A stretch of DNA of 64,000 nucleotides from Shimia marina. GTDB taxonomy: Bacteria > Pseudomonadota > Alphaproteobacteria > Rhodobacterales > Rhodobacteraceae. The stretch is taken from contig NZ_CYPW01000001.1 of NCBI RefSeq assembly GCF_001458175.1, forward strand, positions 124,001 through 188,000, given 5' to 3'. Positions within the stretch are counted from its first letter, which is position 1. Each line of letters begins with the position of its first letter. A program made the position numbers and the translations under genes. The notes under the pieces were generated by a model that was not told where the DNA came from, did not search any database, and saw only the letters and a list, made by a program, of their open reading frames with translations. Positions 1 to 10,110 of this stretch are shown here, piece by piece.

Positions 1-2187
1 AGGGCGCATCACTTTGGCTTTCAGCTCAACAGAGGGGCGGAAGTAGCCGCCGATGTCTGCGGCTGGGCCTTGGGCGGCTGCGAGCTCGGATAGGATGGCC
101 GCTTCGCCTTCTGCCAGCGCTTTGGCAACAGCGGCGAACTCTGCCGCCAGATCGGCGTCGTCAGACTGTGCCGCCAGTGCTTCGGCCCAGTAGCGCGCAA
201 ACCAGTAGTGGCTGTCGCGGTTGTCAGGCTGACCCACTTTGCGGGATGGGGAGCGGTTGTCGTCCAGAATGCCCTGGGTTGCGGCCTCGGCTGCGACGCC
301 CAGAACACCCGCTTTGGCGTTGCCTTTGACATCCGCGAGGAAGTTCAGGCTTTCGCCAAGAGCACAGAATTCGCCCATGGAGTCCCAGCGCAGGTGGTTT
401 TCTTCGACCAGCTGTTGAACGTGCTTTGGTGCGGAACCGCCAGCACCCGTTTCAAACAGACCACCACCCTGCATCAGCTTCACGATGGAGAGCATTTTGG
501 CGGAGGTGCCAAGCTCAAGGATCGGGAACAGATCGGTCAGGTAATCGCGCAGCACGTTGCCGGTGATGGCGATGCTGTCGGCACCGGACGTGATGGTTTT
601 CAGGGACTGTGCGGTTGCCTCACGTGGCGCGAGGATCTGGAACAGGTCCGCCTTGCCCGCCGCTTCCAGTGCCGGGGTGACGTATTTGATCAGCTCAGCA
701 TCATGGGCGCGGTTTGCGTCCAGCCAGAAGATCGCCTCGGACCCGGTCAGACGCTGACGGTCCAGAGCCAGTTCGATCCAGTTCTCAATCGGGGCTTTCT
801 TCACGGTGCAGGAGCGCCAGATGTCACCCGCCTCAACGTTGTGGCTGTGCAGCGTGTCACCGTTGGCCAGAACAACGCGGATGGTGCCGTCTGCTGGGGC
901 TTCAAAGGTGGTTGGGTGGGAGCCGTATTCTTCCGCCTTTTGTGCCATCAGGCCCACGTTTGCGACGGAGCCTGCGGTGGTCACATCCAGCGCGCCGTTG
1001 GCTTTGAAGAAGTTGACGGTTTCATCATAGACGGTGGCATAGCAGCGGTCCGGGATCACGCAGTTGGTGTCACCCTTGTTGCCAGCCTCATCCCAGCCTT
1101 TGCCGCCAGCGCGGATCACGGCAGGCATGGAAGCGTCGATGATCACGTCAGATGGCACGTGCAGGTTGGTGATGCCTTTGTCGCTGTCCACCATATACAT
1201 GGAGGGACGCTCCAGCGCGGCGATCTCTGCTTTGATGGCGTCGGCGTTGTCAAGCGTGTCGATGGCGGCCAGAACCGCGCCCAGACCGGAGTTCGCAGAA
1301 CCGCCAGCTGCTGCGATGGCTGCGCCGTGGGCGTCCCAGACCGGGCCAAGCCATGCTTTGACCGCGTGGCCAAAGATGATCGGGTCGGAGACCTTCATCA
1401 TGGTGGCTTTCATGTGCAGGGAGAACATGGTGCCGTCGGATTTGGTGTCTTCAATGGCCTCGGCCAGGAAGGCACCCAGTGCTTTGGCGGACATGAAGGT
1501 TGCGTCAGCCACAGTGCCTTCTTCCAGCGGCCAGCCGTCTTTCAGAACGGTCACGGCGCCGTCTTTGGCGACAAATTCGATTTTCGCATCACCGGCCTGA
1601 TCCGCAGAAATGGTGGCAGAGACTTCGTTTGCATAGAAGTCATTGCCCGGCATGGAGGAGACTTTGGTTTTGCTGTCAGAGGCCCAAGCGCCCATGGAGT
1701 GTGGGTTGTTCTGAGCAAAGTTTTTGACCGCACGTGCGGAGCGGCGGTCGGAGTTGCCTTCGCGCAGCACTGGGTTCACAGCGGAGCCTTTGATGCCGTC
1801 GTAACGGGCGCGGATCGCCTTTTCTTCGTCCGTCTGTGGTGCCTCTGGATAGGACGGGATGTTGTAGCCCTGCCCCTGCAGCTCTTCAATCGCGGCCACC
1901 AGCTGTGGCACAGAGGCGGAGATGTTTGGCAGCTTGATGACGTTAGCGTCAGGGGTTTTCACCAGTTCGCCCAGCGCGGCCAGATCATCAGACTGGCGCT
2001 GATCGTCGGTGAGGTTTTCCGGGAAGGTCGCGATGATGCGGCCCGCCAGAGAAATGTCCGGGGTGCCCACGGTGATGCCCGCGGCAGACACAAATTTGCG
2101 GATGATTGGCAGGAAGGACGCGGAGGCCAGCTCCGGTGCTTCGTCTACAATGGTATACAATATGTCAGGCGTTTTGTTTTCAGCCAT
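1..2187 (-). CDS. icd: NADP-dependent isocitrate dehydrogenase, monomeric type (3' end cut)
   Basis: Oxidative decarboxylation of isocitrate to 2-oxoglutarate in the TCA cycle, cytosolic, producing NADPH. The reading frame holds 729 codons without a stop and runs off the window; family members are about 740 residues, so only a few C-terminal residues are missing. It starts [20 protein letters not shown], and residues about 138-149 read [12 protein letters not shown], a hallmark of the monomeric (IDH-II) family around the isocitrate-binding serine. The ATG at 2185-2187 is preceded by an AGGA-type ribosome site. This large single-chain enzyme is unrelated in sequence to the 45-kDa homodimeric IDH. 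A long open frame also exists on the opposite strand, but it has no family resemblance and is a codon-bias shadow. Confidence 0.95.
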   Translation of the reverse strand, partial: MAENKTPDILYTIVDEAPELASASFLPIIRKFVSAAGITVGTPDISLAGRIIATFPENLTDDQRQSDDLAALGELVKTPDANVIKLPNISASVPQLVAAIEELQGQGYNIPSYPEAPQTDEEKAIRARYDGIKGSAVNPVLREGNSDRRSARAVKNFAQNNPHSMGAWASDSKTKVSSMPGNDFYANEVSATISADQAGDAKIEFVAKDGAVTVLKDGWPLEEGTVADATFMSAKALGAFLAEAIEDTKSDGTMFSLHMKATMMKVSDPIIFGHAVKAWLGPVWDAHGAAIAAAGGSANSGLGAVLAAIDTLDNADAIKAEIAALERPSMYMVDSDKGITNLHVPSDVIIDASMPAVIRAGGKGWDEAGNKGDTNCVIPDRCYATVYDETVNFFKANGALDVTTAGSVANVGLMAQKAEEYGSHPTTFEAPADGTIRVVLANGDTLHSHNVEAGDIWRSCTVKKAPIENWIELALDRQRLTGSEAIFWLDANRAHDAELIKYVTPALEAAGKADLFQILAPREATAQSLKTITSGADSIAITGNVLRDYLTDLFPILELGTSAKMLSIVKLMQGGGLFETGAGGSAPKHVQQLVEENHLRWDSMGEFCALGESLNFLADVKGNAKAGVLGVAAEAATQGILDDNRSPSRKVGQPDNRDSHYWFARYWAEALAAQSDDADLAAEFAAVAKALAEGEAAILSELAAAQGPAADIGGYFRPSVELKAKVMRP

Positions 2188-2289
2188 TTTTCTCACATCC
2201 TTTTTTGCGTCAGGGGTGTCTGTGACTTGCGGTATCGGATCAGCGGATCCGATCACATCCGAATGGTTCTCCTCTGCCAGCGGCGGGAC

Positions 2290-2322
2290 AAAAAACGCCC
2301 GCACGACGGCATCGTGCGGGCG
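2290..2322 (-). terminator. Rho-independent terminator of glpD
   Basis: Perfect 11-bp stem CGCCCGCACGA / TCGTGCGGGCG with a 5-nt loop (2296-2322). On the minus strand it is followed directly by six T residues (A-run 2290-2295). It lies between the glpD stop and the icd start, so it ends glpD transcription before icd. Confidence 0.85.
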
Positions 2323-2366
2323 CTGTATAGGCCGCTGCGGGCCAAAGATCAATTCCGTGTTGCCTG

Positions 2367-3950
2367 TCAGGCAGAGGCTTTTTGCCGCGTATCCTGCATA
2401 TAGGCGTCCAAAGCGGCAATTTCCTGCTCTGAGAGGCGCAGGCCGAGTTTGGACCGCCGCCAGATCACATCTTCGGCGGTGCGGGCATATTCCTTCTCCA
2501 TCAGCCAGCGCACCTCAGATTCTGTGAGGGTGGCGCCGAAATCAAGACCGAGATCGGCCTCTGTTTTGGCCGCGCCAAGGACCTCTGTGGCCTCGGTGCC
2601 GTAGGCGCGGATCAGGCGGGTCGCCCAGCGCTCTGTCAGGAAAGGGTAGCTGCGCAGAAGCTCTGCGATTTTGCTGGGCACCTCCTGCACCTCAAAATCG
2701 CCGCCCGGCATGGCCACCCCTGCGGTCCATGGTGCGGTGGCTTCGGGGAAGAAGGGCACAATCTTGGCCAGCGCGGCCTCCGCCAACTTACGATAGGTGG
2801 TGATTTTGCCGCCAAAGACGTTGAGCACCGGCGCGCCTGTGTCATCAAGATTAAGCACATAGTCCCGCGTTGCCGCCTGTGCCGAGGATGCCCCATCGTC
2901 ATAGAGCGGACGTACACCAGAATAGCGCCAGACGATGTCTTGAAGCCCAATGGGTTTGTCAAAATAGTTGGAGGCAAAATCGCAGAGATACTGCGCCTCC
3001 TCGTCGGTGCAGCTTGGCGCGGTGTCGGCGTCTGTGTGTTCTTTGTCGGTGGTTCCGATCAGGGTGAAATCATCCTGATAGGGAATGGCAAAGATGATGC
3101 GGCCATCTTCGCCCTGAAAGAAATAACAGCGGTCATGATCAAACAGGCGCTTGGTGACAATGTGGGAGCCGCGCACAAGGCGCACCCCCGCAGAGGAATT
3201 CTGCTTCATCACCCCACGAATGATATCGGCCACCCAAGGCCCACCGGCATTCACCAGAGCGCGGGCGCGGGTCACACGCCGTTCGCCACTGTCCACATCT
3301 TCCATTTCGATCTGCCACAGCCCCTCGCTGCGTTCAGCAGAGATCACTTTGGTGCGGGTGCGGATGGTGGCGCCGCGCGCTTCGGCATCACGCGCGTTTA
3401 GCACCACAAGGCGGCTGTCTTCGACCCAGCAATCGGAATATTCAAAGGCCTTGGTGAATTTGGATTTCAGCGGCTTCCCTGCGGCATCGGTGGTGAGATC
3501 CACCGTACGGGTGCCGGGCAGGATTTTACGCCCCCCCAGATTGTCATACATAAACAGCCCCATGCGGATCAGCCAGCTGGGACGGCGGCCTTTCATCCAT
3601 GGCATCACAAATGAGAGCACACGGGAGGTGGGGGTTTCACTGTCAAAGCGCATGTCTTTGTGCATGGGCAACACGAAGCGCATCGGCCAGCTGATGTGGG
3701 GCATGGCGCGCAGCAGGGTTTCGCGCTCAATCAATGCCTCGCGCACCAGACGCACTTCAAAATACTCCAGATAGCGCAGACCGCCGTGAAACAGCTTGGT
3801 GGAGGCCGAAGAGGTGGCCCAGGCCAGATCCTTCATTTCCGCCAGTTCGACGGAGAGCCCCCGCCCCACCGCATCGCGGGCGATGCCGCAGCCGTTGATG
3901 CCGCCGCCGATGACAAAGAGATCAACGGTTTTTTCTGTTTGCGCTTCCAT
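2367..3950 (-). CDS. glpD: Glycerol-3-phosphate dehydrogenase (aerobic, FAD-dependent)
   Basis: Oxidises sn-glycerol-3-phosphate to dihydroxyacetone phosphate and passes electrons to the quinone pool as a peripheral inner-membrane flavoprotein. The protein has 527 residues, normal for GlpD. The N-terminus carries the FAD dinucleotide fold ([18 protein letters not shown], about residues 10-27). The DAO domain follows, with the GlpD C-terminal helical domain in the last 120 residues. The frame is open upstream to 4007, but the ATG at 3948-3950 has a GAAGGTG ribosome site and the natural start [11 protein letters not shown]. It is divergent from glpR, with CGAACA half-sites in the gap, so it is probably repressed by GlpR in the absence of glycerol-3-phosphate. 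No glpF or glpK lies in the window. Confidence 0.95.
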   Translation of the reverse strand: MEAQTEKTVDLFVIGGGINGCGIARDAVGRGLSVELAEMKDLAWATSSASTKLFHGGLRYLEYFEVRLVREALIERETLLRAMPHISWPMRFVLPMHKDMRFDSETPTSRVLSFVMPWMKGRRPSWLIRMGLFMYDNLGGRKILPGTRTVDLTTDAAGKPLKSKFTKAFEYSDCWVEDSRLVVLNARDAEARGATIRTRTKVISAERSEGLWQIEMEDVDSGERRVTRARALVNAGGPWVADIIRGVMKQNSSAGVRLVRGSHIVTKRLFDHDRCYFFQGEDGRIIFAIPYQDDFTLIGTTDKEHTDADTAPSCTDEEAQYLCDFASNYFDKPIGLQDIVWRYSGVRPLYDDGASSAQAATRDYVLNLDDTGAPVLNVFGGKITTYRKLAEAALAKIVPFFPEATAPWTAGVAMPGGDFEVQEVPSKIAELLRSYPFLTERWATRLIRAYGTEATEVLGAAKTEADLGLDFGATLTESEVRWLMEKEYARTAEDVIWRRSKLGLRLSEQEIAALDAYMQDTRQKASA

Positions 3951-3961
3951 TGGAACACCTT

Positions 3962-4097
3962 CGAACATTTTCGCGCCCTTACGAACAAAAAAATGTTCGC
4001 AGGTCAAGAAATTTCCACGTGATCGCGCAGGTTTTCATTGTAACTTCATAAAAACCCTGCCACGGCTTGGCAGATCAAAACGAAGAATAACGAACAT
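3962..4097. promoter_or_regulatory. Candidate GlpR operators in the glpD-glpR divergent region
   Basis: Three CGAACA elements occur in 145 bp: CGAACATTT at 3962-3970 (just upstream of the glpD start), an inverted pair CGAACA-A6-TGTTCG at 3982-3999, and CGAACAT at 4091-4097 overlapping the glpR start codon. Known GlpR operators of proteobacteria are built from CGAACAT half-sites; the match to that consensus is from memory. The arrangement suggests repression of glpD and autoregulation of glpR. Confidence 0.6.
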
Positions 4098-4854
4098 GCG
4101 CAACAGTTTCCGCGAACGTGAAATCCTAGACATCGCCCGCAGCAGCGGCAAAGTGACCGTTGAAGGGCTGGCCGCGCATTTTGATGTGACGGTGCAGACC
4201 ATTCGCCGGGATCTGACCCAACTGGCCAATGCCGGGCGACTGGAACGGGTGCATGGCGGCGCGGTGCTGCCGTCGGGTGTGCGCAACATTGCCTATGAAG
4301 AGCGCAGTCGGGTGAATGCGGAGGCCAAGGCGGCCATGGCGCAGGCCTGTGCGGCGCAGATCCCCAATGGCTCCTCCCTGTTCATCAATATCGGCACCAG
4401 CACAGAGGCGCTGGCCAGCGCGCTTTTGGGGCATGACGGGCTTTTGGTGGTCACCAACAATCTGAATGTGGCGCAGATCCTCGCGGGCAACGAGCGCTGT
4501 GATGTGCTGTTGACTGGCGGCCGCCCACGGCCCGAAGATGGCGGGCTGGTCGGGCCGATGGCCATGCGGATGGTGCAGGAATTTGCCTTTGACATCGCAG
4601 TGCTGGGCTGTTCGGCCGTGGCAGAAAGCGGCACGGCTTACGATTTTGCCATTGATGAGATTGTGGTGTCACAGACCGCCCATGCGGCGGCGCGGGAAAC
4701 CTGGCTGCTGGCAGATCACAGCAAGTTTCAGCGCAACGCCCCCACACGTATTCTGGATTTTACTGAGGTGGACCGGCTTTTCACCGACGCCCTGCCAGAG
4801 GCGCTGACGGAGGTGTGCCGGGACAAGGCCACCGAAGTGACGCTCTGCCCCTGA
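4096..4854 (+). CDS. glpR: DeoR-family repressor GlpR
   Basis: Transcriptional repressor of glycerol-3-phosphate metabolism. It has 252 residues. Residues 1-57 form a DeoR winged helix-turn-helix (VTVEGLAAHFDVTVQTIRRD), followed by the DeoR effector domain (DeoRC, sugar-phosphate sensing) with the typical GTST stretch and LLTGG motif. The start MRNSFREREILD fits the family; the ATG lies inside a CGAACAT element, consistent with autoregulation. The frame is open upstream, but that part is antisense to glpD. The divergent position next to glpD makes the assignment as GlpR, rather than another DeoR sugar regulator, well supported. Confidence 0.9.
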   Translation: MRNSFREREILDIARSSGKVTVEGLAAHFDVTVQTIRRDLTQLANAGRLERVHGGAVLPSGVRNIAYEERSRVNAEAKAAMAQACAAQIPNGSSLFINIGTSTEALASALLGHDGLLVVTNNLNVAQILAGNERCDVLLTGGRPRPEDGGLVGPMAMRMVQEFAFDIAVLGCSAVAESGTAYDFAIDEIVVSQTAHAAARETWLLADHSKFQRNAPTRILDFTEVDRLFTDALPEALTEVCRDKATEVTLCP

Positions 4855-5074
4855 GGACGCCCTGCCCTGCGTTAACTGACGCTGCGCAACCCGGCGTTGC
4901 GGTATTCAAAGCGCGGGACTGGCTCTATGCTGTGCACATCGAGCCCGCCCCAGCCGCGAATCCTGCCAGAGATGCTCTGTCAGTCACAGCAAGAGACCGG
5001 CGCAAGCTGCTTTGGAGGGGCGTCCGTTGGCACACGCTCCAGAGACAATGATGCAAAATACCCGAAGGAGGCCC

Positions 5075-6538
5075 ATGATGACGGTCACACAGCTTTCCCC
5101 CGCCCCGACTGCAGAGAGTGATCTGGATGCGCTGTTGCTGGCGCAGAAAAAGGCGGCGCTGGCCGATCCGATGCCAGATCATGCCAGCCGCATTCGCCGG
5201 TTGGACAAATTGCACAATGCCATTTTAGACAACCGCGACCGCATGATTGCAGCCTGTCGCGCGGATTTCTCCAATCGCGCGGCGGCAGAGACAGAAATGG
5301 CGGAAATTGGCCCGGTGCTGGAAGGCATTGCCTATTACCGCAAGCGTTTGAAAAAGTTCATGAAGCCACAGCGCCGCCACACGCCGCTGGTGGCCATGCC
5401 AGCGCGTGTCGAGGTGCATTATCAGCCGGTTGGTGTGGTGGGCATTGTGGTGCCGTGGAACTTCCCGTTCTTTCTAGGGCTGTCGCCGCTGGTGGGGGCC
5501 ATCGCTGCAGGCAACCGCGCCATGATCAAAACCTCCGAATATGCCCCGGCCTCAGGCGCGTTGATGCAGGAGATGCTGGCAGAGATTTTTGCAGAAGATG
5601 AGATCACTGTGGTCACAGGCGGGGTCGAGGTGGCCACCACCTTCACCAAATTGCCGTTTGATCATCTGGTGTTCACCGGCTCAACGCAGGTCGGCAAGAT
5701 CGTGATGCGCGCAGCGGCGGAAAACCTGACGCCTGTAACGCTGGAACTGGGCGGGAAATCCCCGGCGATCATCCACCCGGACTACCCATTGGATGAGGCC
5801 GCAAGCCGGATCGGATTTGGCAAAGGCTTCAATGCCGGACAGATCTGTGTGTCCCCTGACTATGTGCTCTGCCCGCGCGACAAGGTCGATGCCTTTGCCG
5901 CCGCGTTCACCAAGGCCATGTCGAGGTCTTATCCATCCTTGCGTGACAATGACGATTACACCGCGATCATCACCGATCAGCAGAAGGCGCGGCTGGAAAG
6001 CTATCTGAGTGATGCGGAGGCCAAAGGGGCCAATGTGATCCGCATCAACCCCAAAGACGAGGAGTTCACCGGCACACGCAAAATGCCGCTGACCATCGTG
6101 TTGGGCGCGACCGATGAGATGCTGGTGATGCAGGAAGAGATCTTTGGGCCGATCCTGCCGATCCTGCCCTATGATACAATGGACGCCGCGCTGGCCTATG
6201 TGCATGAACGCCCACGTCCGCTCGCGCTGTATTACTTTGACTGGGACAAGGCGCGCGGCGATGACATTCTGGCGCGCACCCATTCTGGCGGTGTCTGTAT
6301 CAATGACACCGTGATGCATGTGGGCGTGGACGACATGCCCTTTGGCGGCATCGGCCCGTCAGGCATGGGGCATTATCATGGCGAAGAAGGCTTCCGCACC
6401 TTCTCAAAGGCGAAGGGCGTGCTGCGCAAGGGCAAGATCAATGCCACCGCTTTTGTGGCGCCACCCTGGGGCAACTTTATGTACAGGCAGCTTATGAAAA
6501 TGCAGGCGCTGCGGTTTCGCAAGCGCAAGATAGACTGA
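5075..6538 (+). CDS. Coniferyl-aldehyde-dehydrogenase-like NAD(P) aldehyde dehydrogenase
   Basis: Oxidises an aldehyde to its acid. The protein has 487 residues with class-3 ALDH architecture. Visible motifs are VVPWNFPF, the general-base glutamate in LELGGKSP (Glu224), the catalytic cysteine in GQICVSP (Cys258), EEIFGPILPI, and a basic C-terminus (MKMQALRFRKRK) typical of the coniferyl aldehyde dehydrogenase group. Tandem ATGs lie at 5075 and 5078 behind GAAGGAGG; the second has the better spacing. The family name comes from lignin-monomer degraders, and in marine bacteria the true substrate is often a different fatty or aromatic aldehyde. It stands alone, with a separate upstream region and a hairpin downstream, so context gives no substrate. 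Confidence 0.85.
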   Translation: MMTVTQLSPAPTAESDLDALLLAQKKAALADPMPDHASRIRRLDKLHNAILDNRDRMIAACRADFSNRAAAETEMAEIGPVLEGIAYYRKRLKKFMKPQRRHTPLVAMPARVEVHYQPVGVVGIVVPWNFPFFLGLSPLVGAIAAGNRAMIKTSEYAPASGALMQEMLAEIFAEDEITVVTGGVEVATTFTKLPFDHLVFTGSTQVGKIVMRAAAENLTPVTLELGGKSPAIIHPDYPLDEAASRIGFGKGFNAGQICVSPDYVLCPRDKVDAFAAAFTKAMSRSYPSLRDNDDYTAIITDQQKARLESYLSDAEAKGANVIRINPKDEEFTGTRKMPLTIVLGATDEMLVMQEEIFGPILPILPYDTMDAALAYVHERPRPLALYYFDWDKARGDDILARTHSGGVCINDTVMHVGVDDMPFGGIGPSGMGHYHGEEGFRTFSKAKGVLRKGKINATAFVAPPWGNFMYRQLMKMQALRFRKRKID

Positions 6539-6553
6539 CAAGCTGGACTGAGC

Positions 6554-6572
6554 GCGCCCAAAGGGGCGCTTT
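6554..6572 (+). terminator. Probable terminator after the aldehyde dehydrogenase
   Basis: Stem GCGCCC / GGGCGC with loop AAAG followed by TTTG, 15 bp after the aldehyde dehydrogenase stop. The T-tract is short, so efficiency is uncertain. Confidence 0.55.
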
Positions 6573-6591
6573 GTCCACAGAGGCCGCGCGC

Positions 6592-7002
6592 TCACATCTT
6601 CTTTTGCGGAGGGATATGTGTGGCGCGCTGCTTTTGCGCCTCAAGGGTCAGCCGCTCCCGGACATCCTCTGCACTGCTTGAAGGGCTGAGCAACGCACTC
6701 TGCAGTTCACTTGCGGCGCGGGAGTATCCCATCGACCACCCGGTGAAGCGCCGAGATGAAATGTCATCCACTTGCAGCACCTGAAAGTCCGTATGGCGCT
6801 TGTCTTTGGCGATGCGTGGCAACAGATCGTCAACGATGTCTGCAGTACCTTCAAAATACTGATAGTAATGCTGATGACAGCGATACAGAAACCCCGTGAT
6901 GCCATGCGTCGCGTTGAACTTAAAGGCTTCGCGCAGAATCTCCATATCAACGGTTTCGAACGCAGGATGCAGGCTTAAACTGTTGTAAATTACGAATTTC
7001 AA
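6592..7002 (-). CDS. BLUF-domain blue-light sensor (single-domain)
   Basis: A 136-residue flavin-binding photoreceptor of the short BLUF type. The BLUF signature residues are visible: Tyr6 in VIYNS, Asn30 in FNATHGITGFLY, Gln48 in YYQYFEG, RHTDFQVL, and Trp89 in RRFTGWSMGY. About 35 residues follow the domain, a helical cap with no output domain, so it must signal through a partner protein. The start is TTG (7000-7002), with GAGGAG 7 nt upstream and no ATG in position. It is a lone gene. Two photolyases lie 39-41 kb away in the same window. The partner is not identifiable here. Confidence 0.88.
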   Translation of the reverse strand: MKFVIYNSLSLHPAFETVDMEILREAFKFNATHGITGFLYRCHQHYYQYFEGTADIVDDLLPRIAKDKRHTDFQVLQVDDISSRRFTGWSMGYSRAASELQSALLSPSSSAEDVRERLTLEAQKQRATHIPPQKKM

Positions 7003-7271
7003 GCGCGAACTCCTCGCATATTCTATTGGAGGTCATAATACTCCTAAGGTGAATATCCCCTTTATACTCTCCTAATAAGAGCATTGCACTCATTACGAAT
7101 TCTTTATGACGAAATCTTTGGACGCAGGATATCGCTCGTGTTTTGATCTGGCGCTTTGATTAGGGGGGCACGCGGCAGTGCGGTCAGCGGCGTATCACAG
7201 GAATGTTGAACCATTTTTACCCACGCCCACATCAAGGCTTCAGGCTGGTGCCAAGTGCGTTTTATGAAGGG

Positions 7272-7349
7272 TGGCGAGCCGTGGAGGACTCGAACCCCCG
7301 ACCTGAGAATTAGAAGTTCCCTGCTCTAATCCAGCTGAGCTAACGGCCC
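7272..7349 (-). tRNA. tRNA-Arg (anticodon UCU)
   Basis: Full cloverleaf on the minus strand: acceptor GGGCCGT / ACGGCTC (7 pairs with one G-U), D arm GCTC/GAGC, anticodon stem GGGAA/TTCTC with loop CTTCTAA giving anticodon TCT, T arm GGGGG-TTCGAGT-CCTCC. The CCA end is encoded (7272-7274). It reads AGA/AGG arginine codons. Confidence 0.95.
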
Positions 7350-7689
7350 GCACTTCTGATCGGTGTATCAGGCAAATCTGTGGCCTTGTCAACGTGGTAG
7401 AGCGCGCTGCGCACAGCGAAAATGCCCGCCTAATTTAAGGATCTTGGGACCGGTCAGAAGCGGAAGCATACGTCTTTTTGAATTGGGGGCGAGGCGTGCC
7501 TGCCAAGACGCACCACTGGCAGGGATCATTGGTTATTTTGATGATACCACAGCTTTTTCCGATTTGACCCACGTGGCACGCCAGCGTCACAAATGTGTTA
7601 CACAGGCTCTCGCGGCCACACTCAGGCGTCAGCCTCCAGCTTCCGGAAATACTCTCAATGCCTCTTTTTCTTGCCGTCGTGTCTGTCAC
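7350..7689. other. Gene-free stretch between tRNA-Arg and the EamA gene
   Basis: 340 bp without a gene. The open frame continuing upstream from the transporter has no membrane or transporter character here and lacks a ribosome site, so it is read as upstream region. No clear promoter box, repeat or structured RNA was recognised. Confidence 0.5.
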
Positions 7690-8529
7690 ATGACGCCGTC
7701 TCTGCTTCTGATCATTCTGTCGGCGGCGTTTTTGCACGCTTTGTGGAATGCCATTGTCAAAGGCGCGCCAGATCGCACGCTCGTGCTTGGCTTTATTGCG
7801 CTCGGACATGTGGTTCCAGCGCTGTTTGTGTTGCCCTTCACCGGCCTGCCCGCCCCGGCCTCCTATCCGTTTATCATCGGCTCCACGGTGGTGCATTGGG
7901 GCTATTACTGGTTTTTGCACATCGCCTATCGCACCGGGGATCTCTCCGTGGTCTATCCGATCTCGCGCGGCATCACGCCGGTGCTGGTGACCACGGGCGC
8001 GGTGGTCTTTGCCGGGGAATATCTGCCCTTTGAAGCCTGGATGGGTATTTTGCTGATTTCAGCAGGTATTGCCTACCTGTCGCTGGGTGGAGCCGGGCAA
8101 GGAAAAAACCTGAGCGCCATTGCCGCAGCGCTGGCCACAGGTGCCATGATTGCGAGCTATTCGCTGATTGATGGGTTTGGCATCCGGCTGTCTCAGAACA
8201 ACCTTGGCTATATTGCCGTACTCTTTGTGGCCGAGATTTTTGTGGCGGTCTTTGTGCTCACCACCCGCTGGGAGCGGGTGCATCGCCTTGCGCCGCGTCA
8301 TGTGCTGACGGGGTTGGCCGGTGGGGTGATCTCGGGGCTGGCCTATGCGCTGGTACTTTACGCCAAAACCCTCGCACCGTTGGGCATTGTCTCAGCGCTG
8401 CGTGAAAGTTCGGTGATTTTTGCCGCGTTGATCGGGGTGATGTGGTTTGGAGAAGGCCCCAAATCCAACCGGCTTTTGGCGGCAAGCATTGTGGCGGTGG
8501 GTATTGTGGTGCTGGCGTTTTACAAGTGA
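7690..8529 (+). CDS. EamA/DMT-family inner-membrane transporter
   Basis: A 279-residue drug/metabolite-transporter-superfamily protein, probably an exporter of a small metabolite or amino acid. About ten hydrophobic segments form two EamA repeats (residues about 3-130 and 140-279), beginning with LLLIILSAAFLHALWNAIVKG and ending GIVVLAFYK. The ATG at 7690 starts exactly at the first membrane helix; the frame is open upstream but not protein-like. It lies alone between tRNA-Arg and the phosphonate operon, whose terminator faces it. The N-terminal HALWNAIVKG resembles a subgroup sometimes found near phosphonate genes, which is weak inference. Confidence 0.85.
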   Translation: MTPSLLLIILSAAFLHALWNAIVKGAPDRTLVLGFIALGHVVPALFVLPFTGLPAPASYPFIIGSTVVHWGYYWFLHIAYRTGDLSVVYPISRGITPVLVTTGAVVFAGEYLPFEAWMGILLISAGIAYLSLGGAGQGKNLSAIAAALATGAMIASYSLIDGFGIRLSQNNLGYIAVLFVAEIFVAVFVLTTRWERVHRLAPRHVLTGLAGGVISGLAYALVLYAKTLAPLGIVSALRESSVIFAALIGVMWFGEGPKSNRLLAASIVAVGIVVLAFYK

Positions 8530-8585
8530 GGGGCTGGCGATATCGGCCTCCCGGCCCGACACGATATACTCAGATCTTCGCGCAT

Positions 8586-8612
8586 AAAAAATGAGGCCCC
8601 GAGGGGCCTCAT
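8586..8612 (-). terminator. Terminator of the phnWAY operon
   Basis: Arms ATGAGGCCCC / GGGGCCTCAT (8591-8612) followed on the minus strand by a T-run (A6 at 8586-8591). It lies 31 bp beyond the phnY stop. It may also act on the convergent EamA transcript, though that side lacks a T-tract. Confidence 0.8.
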
Positions 8613-8642
8613 AGTTACGGGAAGAAAGAGATGTCTTTGGCG

Positions 8643-10106
8643 TCAGCCGGGCCAAGGCAGCGAGTAGGTCTTGACGTTGGTGAAGAATTTCATCGCTTCG
8701 ATGACCCCTTCCTTCACGCCATTGCCGCTGTCTTTGATCCCGCCGAAAGGCGACATTTCAATCCGGTAGCCGGGTTGCTCCCAGATGTTGCAGGTGCCCA
8801 CGTTCAGACCATTGATATAGGCAATCGCCCGGTTCAGATCGTTGGTGCAGACGCCAGAGGACAGGCCAAACTCGGTGGAGTTTGAAATTGCCATGACCTC
8901 ATCGTCATTGTCGGGCACGCGCACGATGGGCACGATGGGGCCAAAGGTCTCTTCCATGACAAGTTCACTGTCATGGGGGACTTTGTCGACCACGATCGGC
9001 GGCAGCAAAGCGCCCTGACGGCCCGGATGATACAGGATCTCTGCCCCATCCCGTTCGGCCAGATAGACCCGCTGCTCAAACAGCTCAGCGGCCTTATCGT
9101 GAATCACACAGCCCAGCTCGGTTTCAGGATCCTGCGGATCGCCGAATTTGATGGATTTGGCCTTCTCAAGCACCAGTGGCACAAAGCGATCTGCCACGCT
9201 TTCCTGAACCAGAATGCGTTTCACCGCCGTGCAGCGCTGACCGGAGTTGCCGGTGGCCCCGGCCACGGCGATGGTGGCCGCCTTATCCAGATCCGCATCA
9301 CTGAGATCGTTACAGATGATCAGGGGGTCATTGCCGCCCAGCTCCAGCGCGGTGCGTTTGTACCCCGCCTTGGTGGCAATCATCTTGCCCACAGGCACAC
9401 CACCGGTGAAGGTGATGATGTCGATGTTGTCATTGGTGATCATTTCATCACCAATATCGGCTGGCAGCCCGGTCACCACCTGGAACATCTGTGGCGGCAA
9501 GCCCGCCTCATAGAGGATATCCGCCAGCGCCAAAGCCGTGAGTGGTGTCAGCTCGGTGGGCTTGCAGACCATGCAGTTGTTGGTCGCAATCGCCGGGGCG
9601 ATTTTGTGGCTCACCATATTGAGCGGGTGGTTGAAAGGCGTGATGGCGGAAATCGTGCGCACGGGTTCGCGGGTGGTGAAGATCTTGCGCGCCTTGCCAT
9701 TGTGGGTCAGGTCACAGGAGAAAATCTCTCCATCATCCTTGAGCGCCTCAGCGGCAGCAAACTGATAGACGTCCTGCGCGCGCTTGGTCTCATAAATGGC
9801 GTGCTGGTGGCAGATGCCAAGCTCCAGTGTCAGCCATTTTGCCAGATAGTCGCGGCGTTCCCCAATCAGCTCTGACGCCCGATGCAGGATCTGGCTGCGC
9901 TCATAGCGGGTGAGTTTTGGCGTGTAGTTCGCCGCAATCTCAAAGGCCTGACGCGCATGTTCTGCCGTGCCTGCAGGCACCGTGCCAACCACCTCATTGG
10001 TGTAAGGATAAAGCACCGGGATGGTGTCTTCGGTGAAGACAACCTTCCCATCAATGCGCATCCCTTCGTTGCGGATTTCCGTTGTGGACATGGTTTGATC
10101 TTTCAT
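8643..10106 (-). CDS. phnY: Phosphonoacetaldehyde dehydrogenase
   Basis: Oxidises phosphonoacetaldehyde to phosphonoacetate with NAD+, the middle step of the PhnW-PhnY-PhnA route for 2-aminoethylphosphonate described in Sinorhizobium meliloti. It has 487 residues with the ALDH fold. The catalytic cysteine is Cys292 in [10 protein letters not shown], with [10 protein letters not shown] for the base region and [12 protein letters not shown] near the C-terminus. The start is either ATG 10104-10106 (4 bp after the phnA stop) or ATG 10089-10091; neither has a strong ribosome site, and translational coupling to phnA favours the first. It is the last gene of phnW-phnA-phnY, and that context fixes the substrate much better than the ALDH fold alone. 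Confidence 0.92.
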   Translation of the reverse strand: MKDQTMSTTEIRNEGMRIDGKVVFTEDTIPVLYPYTNEVVGTVPAGTAEHARQAFEIAANYTPKLTRYERSQILHRASELIGERRDYLAKWLTLELGICHQHAIYETKRAQDVYQFAAAEALKDDGEIFSCDLTHNGKARKIFTTREPVRTISAITPFNHPLNMVSHKIAPAIATNNCMVCKPTELTPLTALALADILYEAGLPPQMFQVVTGLPADIGDEMITNDNIDIITFTGGVPVGKMIATKAGYKRTALELGGNDPLIICNDLSDADLDKAATIAVAGATGNSGQRCTAVKRILVQESVADRFVPLVLEKAKSIKFGDPQDPETELGCVIHDKAAELFEQRVYLAERDGAEILYHPGRQGALLPPIVVDKVPHDSELVMEETFGPIVPIVRVPDNDDEVMAISNSTEFGLSSGVCTNDLNRAIAYINGLNVGTCNIWEQPGYRIEMSPFGGIKDSGNGVKEGVIEAMKFFTNVKTYSLPWPG

Positions 10107-10110
10107 GGCG

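Noticed and set aside
208-2403. 731-codon plus-strand open frame opposite icd
   Set aside because: It is antisense to a full-length, family-matching isocitrate dehydrogenase; its composition is Gly/Val/His/Cys-rich with no domain. Shadow of GC-rich codon bias.
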